A stretch of 5,265 bases of DNA, taken from the NCBI GenBank assembly GCA_947625715.1, contig CANQPR010000085.1, forward strand, positions 1 through 5,265, given 5' to 3'. The position numbers and the translations under genes are program-made. Numbering within the stretch: the stretch's first letter is position 1; the number at the start of each line of letters is the position of its first letter. A model generated the notes under the pieces. It was not told the DNA's origin. It saw only the letters and a list, made by a program, of their open reading frames with translations, and made no database searches. The DNA comes from an uncultured Bacilli bacterium (GTDB taxonomy: Bacteria; Bacillota_I; Bacilli_A; RF39; UBA660). Positions 4,920 through 5,265 of this stretch are shown in pieces.

Positions 4920-4977
4920 TAAACTAAAAAGTAAACCAAAAAGTAAACAAATTAGTAAACTAAATAGTACATTATTT
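4918..4977 (+). repeat. Five 12-bp tandem repeats (AGTAAACTAAAW)
   Basis: Units begin at exactly 12-base intervals, at 4918, 4930, 4942, 4954 and 4966. They read AATAAACTAAAA, AGTAAACCAAAA, AGTAAACAAATT, AGTAAACTAAAT and a decayed AGTACATTATTT. The core is shared with the 23-bp array to the right. Regular short direct repeats of this kind are binding arrays for replication, partition or repressor proteins. They overlap the upstream edge of promoter P3. Confidence 0.8.
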
Positions 4978-4992
4978 TTCACATAATATCAC

Positions 4993-5001
4993 CAGTTTAC
5001 T
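4993..5001 (-). repeat. Inverted single copy of the repeat core
   Basis: AGTAAACTG on the minus strand matches the array core in opposite orientation. It lies near the expected transcription start of promoter P1, where a bound protein could block initiation. Confidence 0.45.
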
Positions 5002-5003
5002 TC

Positions 5004-5031
5004 ATTTTAGCACTTGACTGTATTTAGTCAA
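5004..5031 (-). promoter_or_regulatory. Promoter P1
   Basis: TTGACT (5026-5031) and TAAAAT (5004-5009) are separated by 16 bases on the minus strand. The -35 box is one arm of TTGACT-6 nt-AGTCAA (5014-5031) and abuts a repeat core at 5030-5043. The surrounding 31 bp (5003-5033) is closely similar to the segment around promoter P2 (5171-5201). Confidence 0.6.
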
Positions 5032-5043
5032 TAAACTAAATTG
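5030..5043 (+). repeat. Solitary repeat unit AATAAACTAAATTG
   Basis: It matches 13 of 14 bases of the 23-bp array core AGTAAACTAAATTG but is set 34 bases before the first array unit, out of the 23-base phase. It overlaps the -35 box of P1 by two bases. Confidence 0.6.
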
Positions 5044-5063
5044 TATTTTTTTAGTAGTCGAAT

Positions 5064-5155
5064 AGTAAACTAAATTGACTTTAAACAGTAAACTAAATCG
5101 TATGCGAAAAGTACACTAAATTGGATTTAAATAGTAAAGTAAAATATTAAAATTT
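5064..5155 (+). repeat. Four 23-bp direct repeats (iteron-like)
   Basis: Units start at 5064, 5087, 5110 and 5133, exactly 23 bases apart. Their cores are AGTAAACTAAATTG, AGTAAACTAAATCG, AGTACACTAAATTG and a decayed AGTAAAGTAAAATA. The remaining nine bases vary. A period of about two helical turns places each site on the same face of the DNA, as in the iterons of theta-replicating plasmids. The array lies between the two similar promoters P1 and P2. Iteron function is inferred from layout. Confidence 0.85.
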
Positions 5156-5171
5156 ATCACTATTTTATCAT

Positions 5172-5199
5172 ATTTTAACACTTGGTTTATTATAGTCAA
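5172..5199 (-). promoter_or_regulatory. Promoter P2, near-copy of P1
   Basis: TTGACT (5194-5199) and TAAAAT (5172-5177), again 16 bases apart on the minus strand. CACTTG and AGTCAA are shared with P1 at identical positions. The -35 box lies in the inverted repeat TAGTCA-A-TGACTA (5193-5205). A transcript from here would run through the 23-bp array and P1. Confidence 0.55.
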
Positions 5200-5205
5200 T
5201 GACTA

Positions 5206-5265
5206 AGTTTTTCTTTTTTTAACTTTTTTTGCCTTTTTATATTATTTATAAATTTAACAAAAAAT
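5206..5265. other. A/T-rich right edge, no gene seen
   Basis: This stretch consists of T runs on the plus strand (A runs on the minus strand). I find no ORF with a ribosome site. It could be an AT-rich melting region beside the repeats, or simply intergenic DNA cut by the window edge. Confidence 0.4.

Noticed and set aside
5064..5155. CRISPR array
   Set aside because: The repeats are only about 14 bp with 9-bp gaps, too short for spacers, they degrade at one end, and no cas genes are seen.
1..5265. Mycoplasma-type genetic code (TGA as Trp)
   Set aside because: Tryptophan codons are TGG, and TGA terminates the 131-aa ORF.

Overview
The window is very AT-rich and every gene I can support lies on the minus strand. 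Tryptophan is encoded by TGG and TGA is used as a stop, so the standard bacterial code applies and not the mycoplasma code. The strong AGGAGG ribosome sites, the TTGACT/TATAAT-like promoters, the Clostridia-type large serine recombinase and the style of the amidase fragment all point to a low-GC Bacillota (Bacilli or Clostridia, possibly an uncultured gut lineage). The species cannot be named from this sequence.

Layout, following transcription from right to left. (1) 4890-5205 is a control region. It holds four 23-bp direct repeats, five 12-bp tandem repeats sharing the same AGTAAACTAAA core, and three minus-strand promoter candidates; two of these are near-copies of each other, one on each side of the 23-bp array. 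(2) 4561-4887 would be a long, structured 5' leader. It contains two similar nested stem-loops, each holding a Rho-independent-terminator-like hairpin, a possible 15-residue leader peptide, and four exact copies of an 8-bp word (TAGGATGA or its complement). (3) 4387-4545 and 4075-4374 encode a 52-residue ribbon-helix-helix protein and a 99-residue winged-helix protein like the DNA-binding part of plasmid replication initiators. They look translationally coupled and are followed by a terminator. (4) 3696-4060 holds CTAGTTA operator-like repeats, one or two tiny ORFs and an imperfect palindrome ahead of the recombinase. (5) 2034-3695 is a complete TndX/TnpX-like large serine recombinase. (6) 1411-2010 and 881-1408 are a pRiA4b ORF-3-like protein and a small P-loop kinase, 2 bp apart. 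(7) 481-867 is the 3' part of a cell-wall amidase gene that has lost the region encoding its zinc ligands. (8) 26-421 is an unidentified protein with its own good promoter.

My reading (inference) is that most of the window is one end of an integrative mobile element. The recombinase moves it, the kinase and pRiA4b-like gene are cargo near its left end, and the amidase may be the interrupted host gene, which would put the left boundary near 868-880. The repeats plus the two small DNA-binding proteins look like a plasmid-type replication, copy-control or partition module. The feature most worth study is the combination of two repeat phases, duplicated promoters and tandem nested terminators ahead of a two-gene regulator operon.
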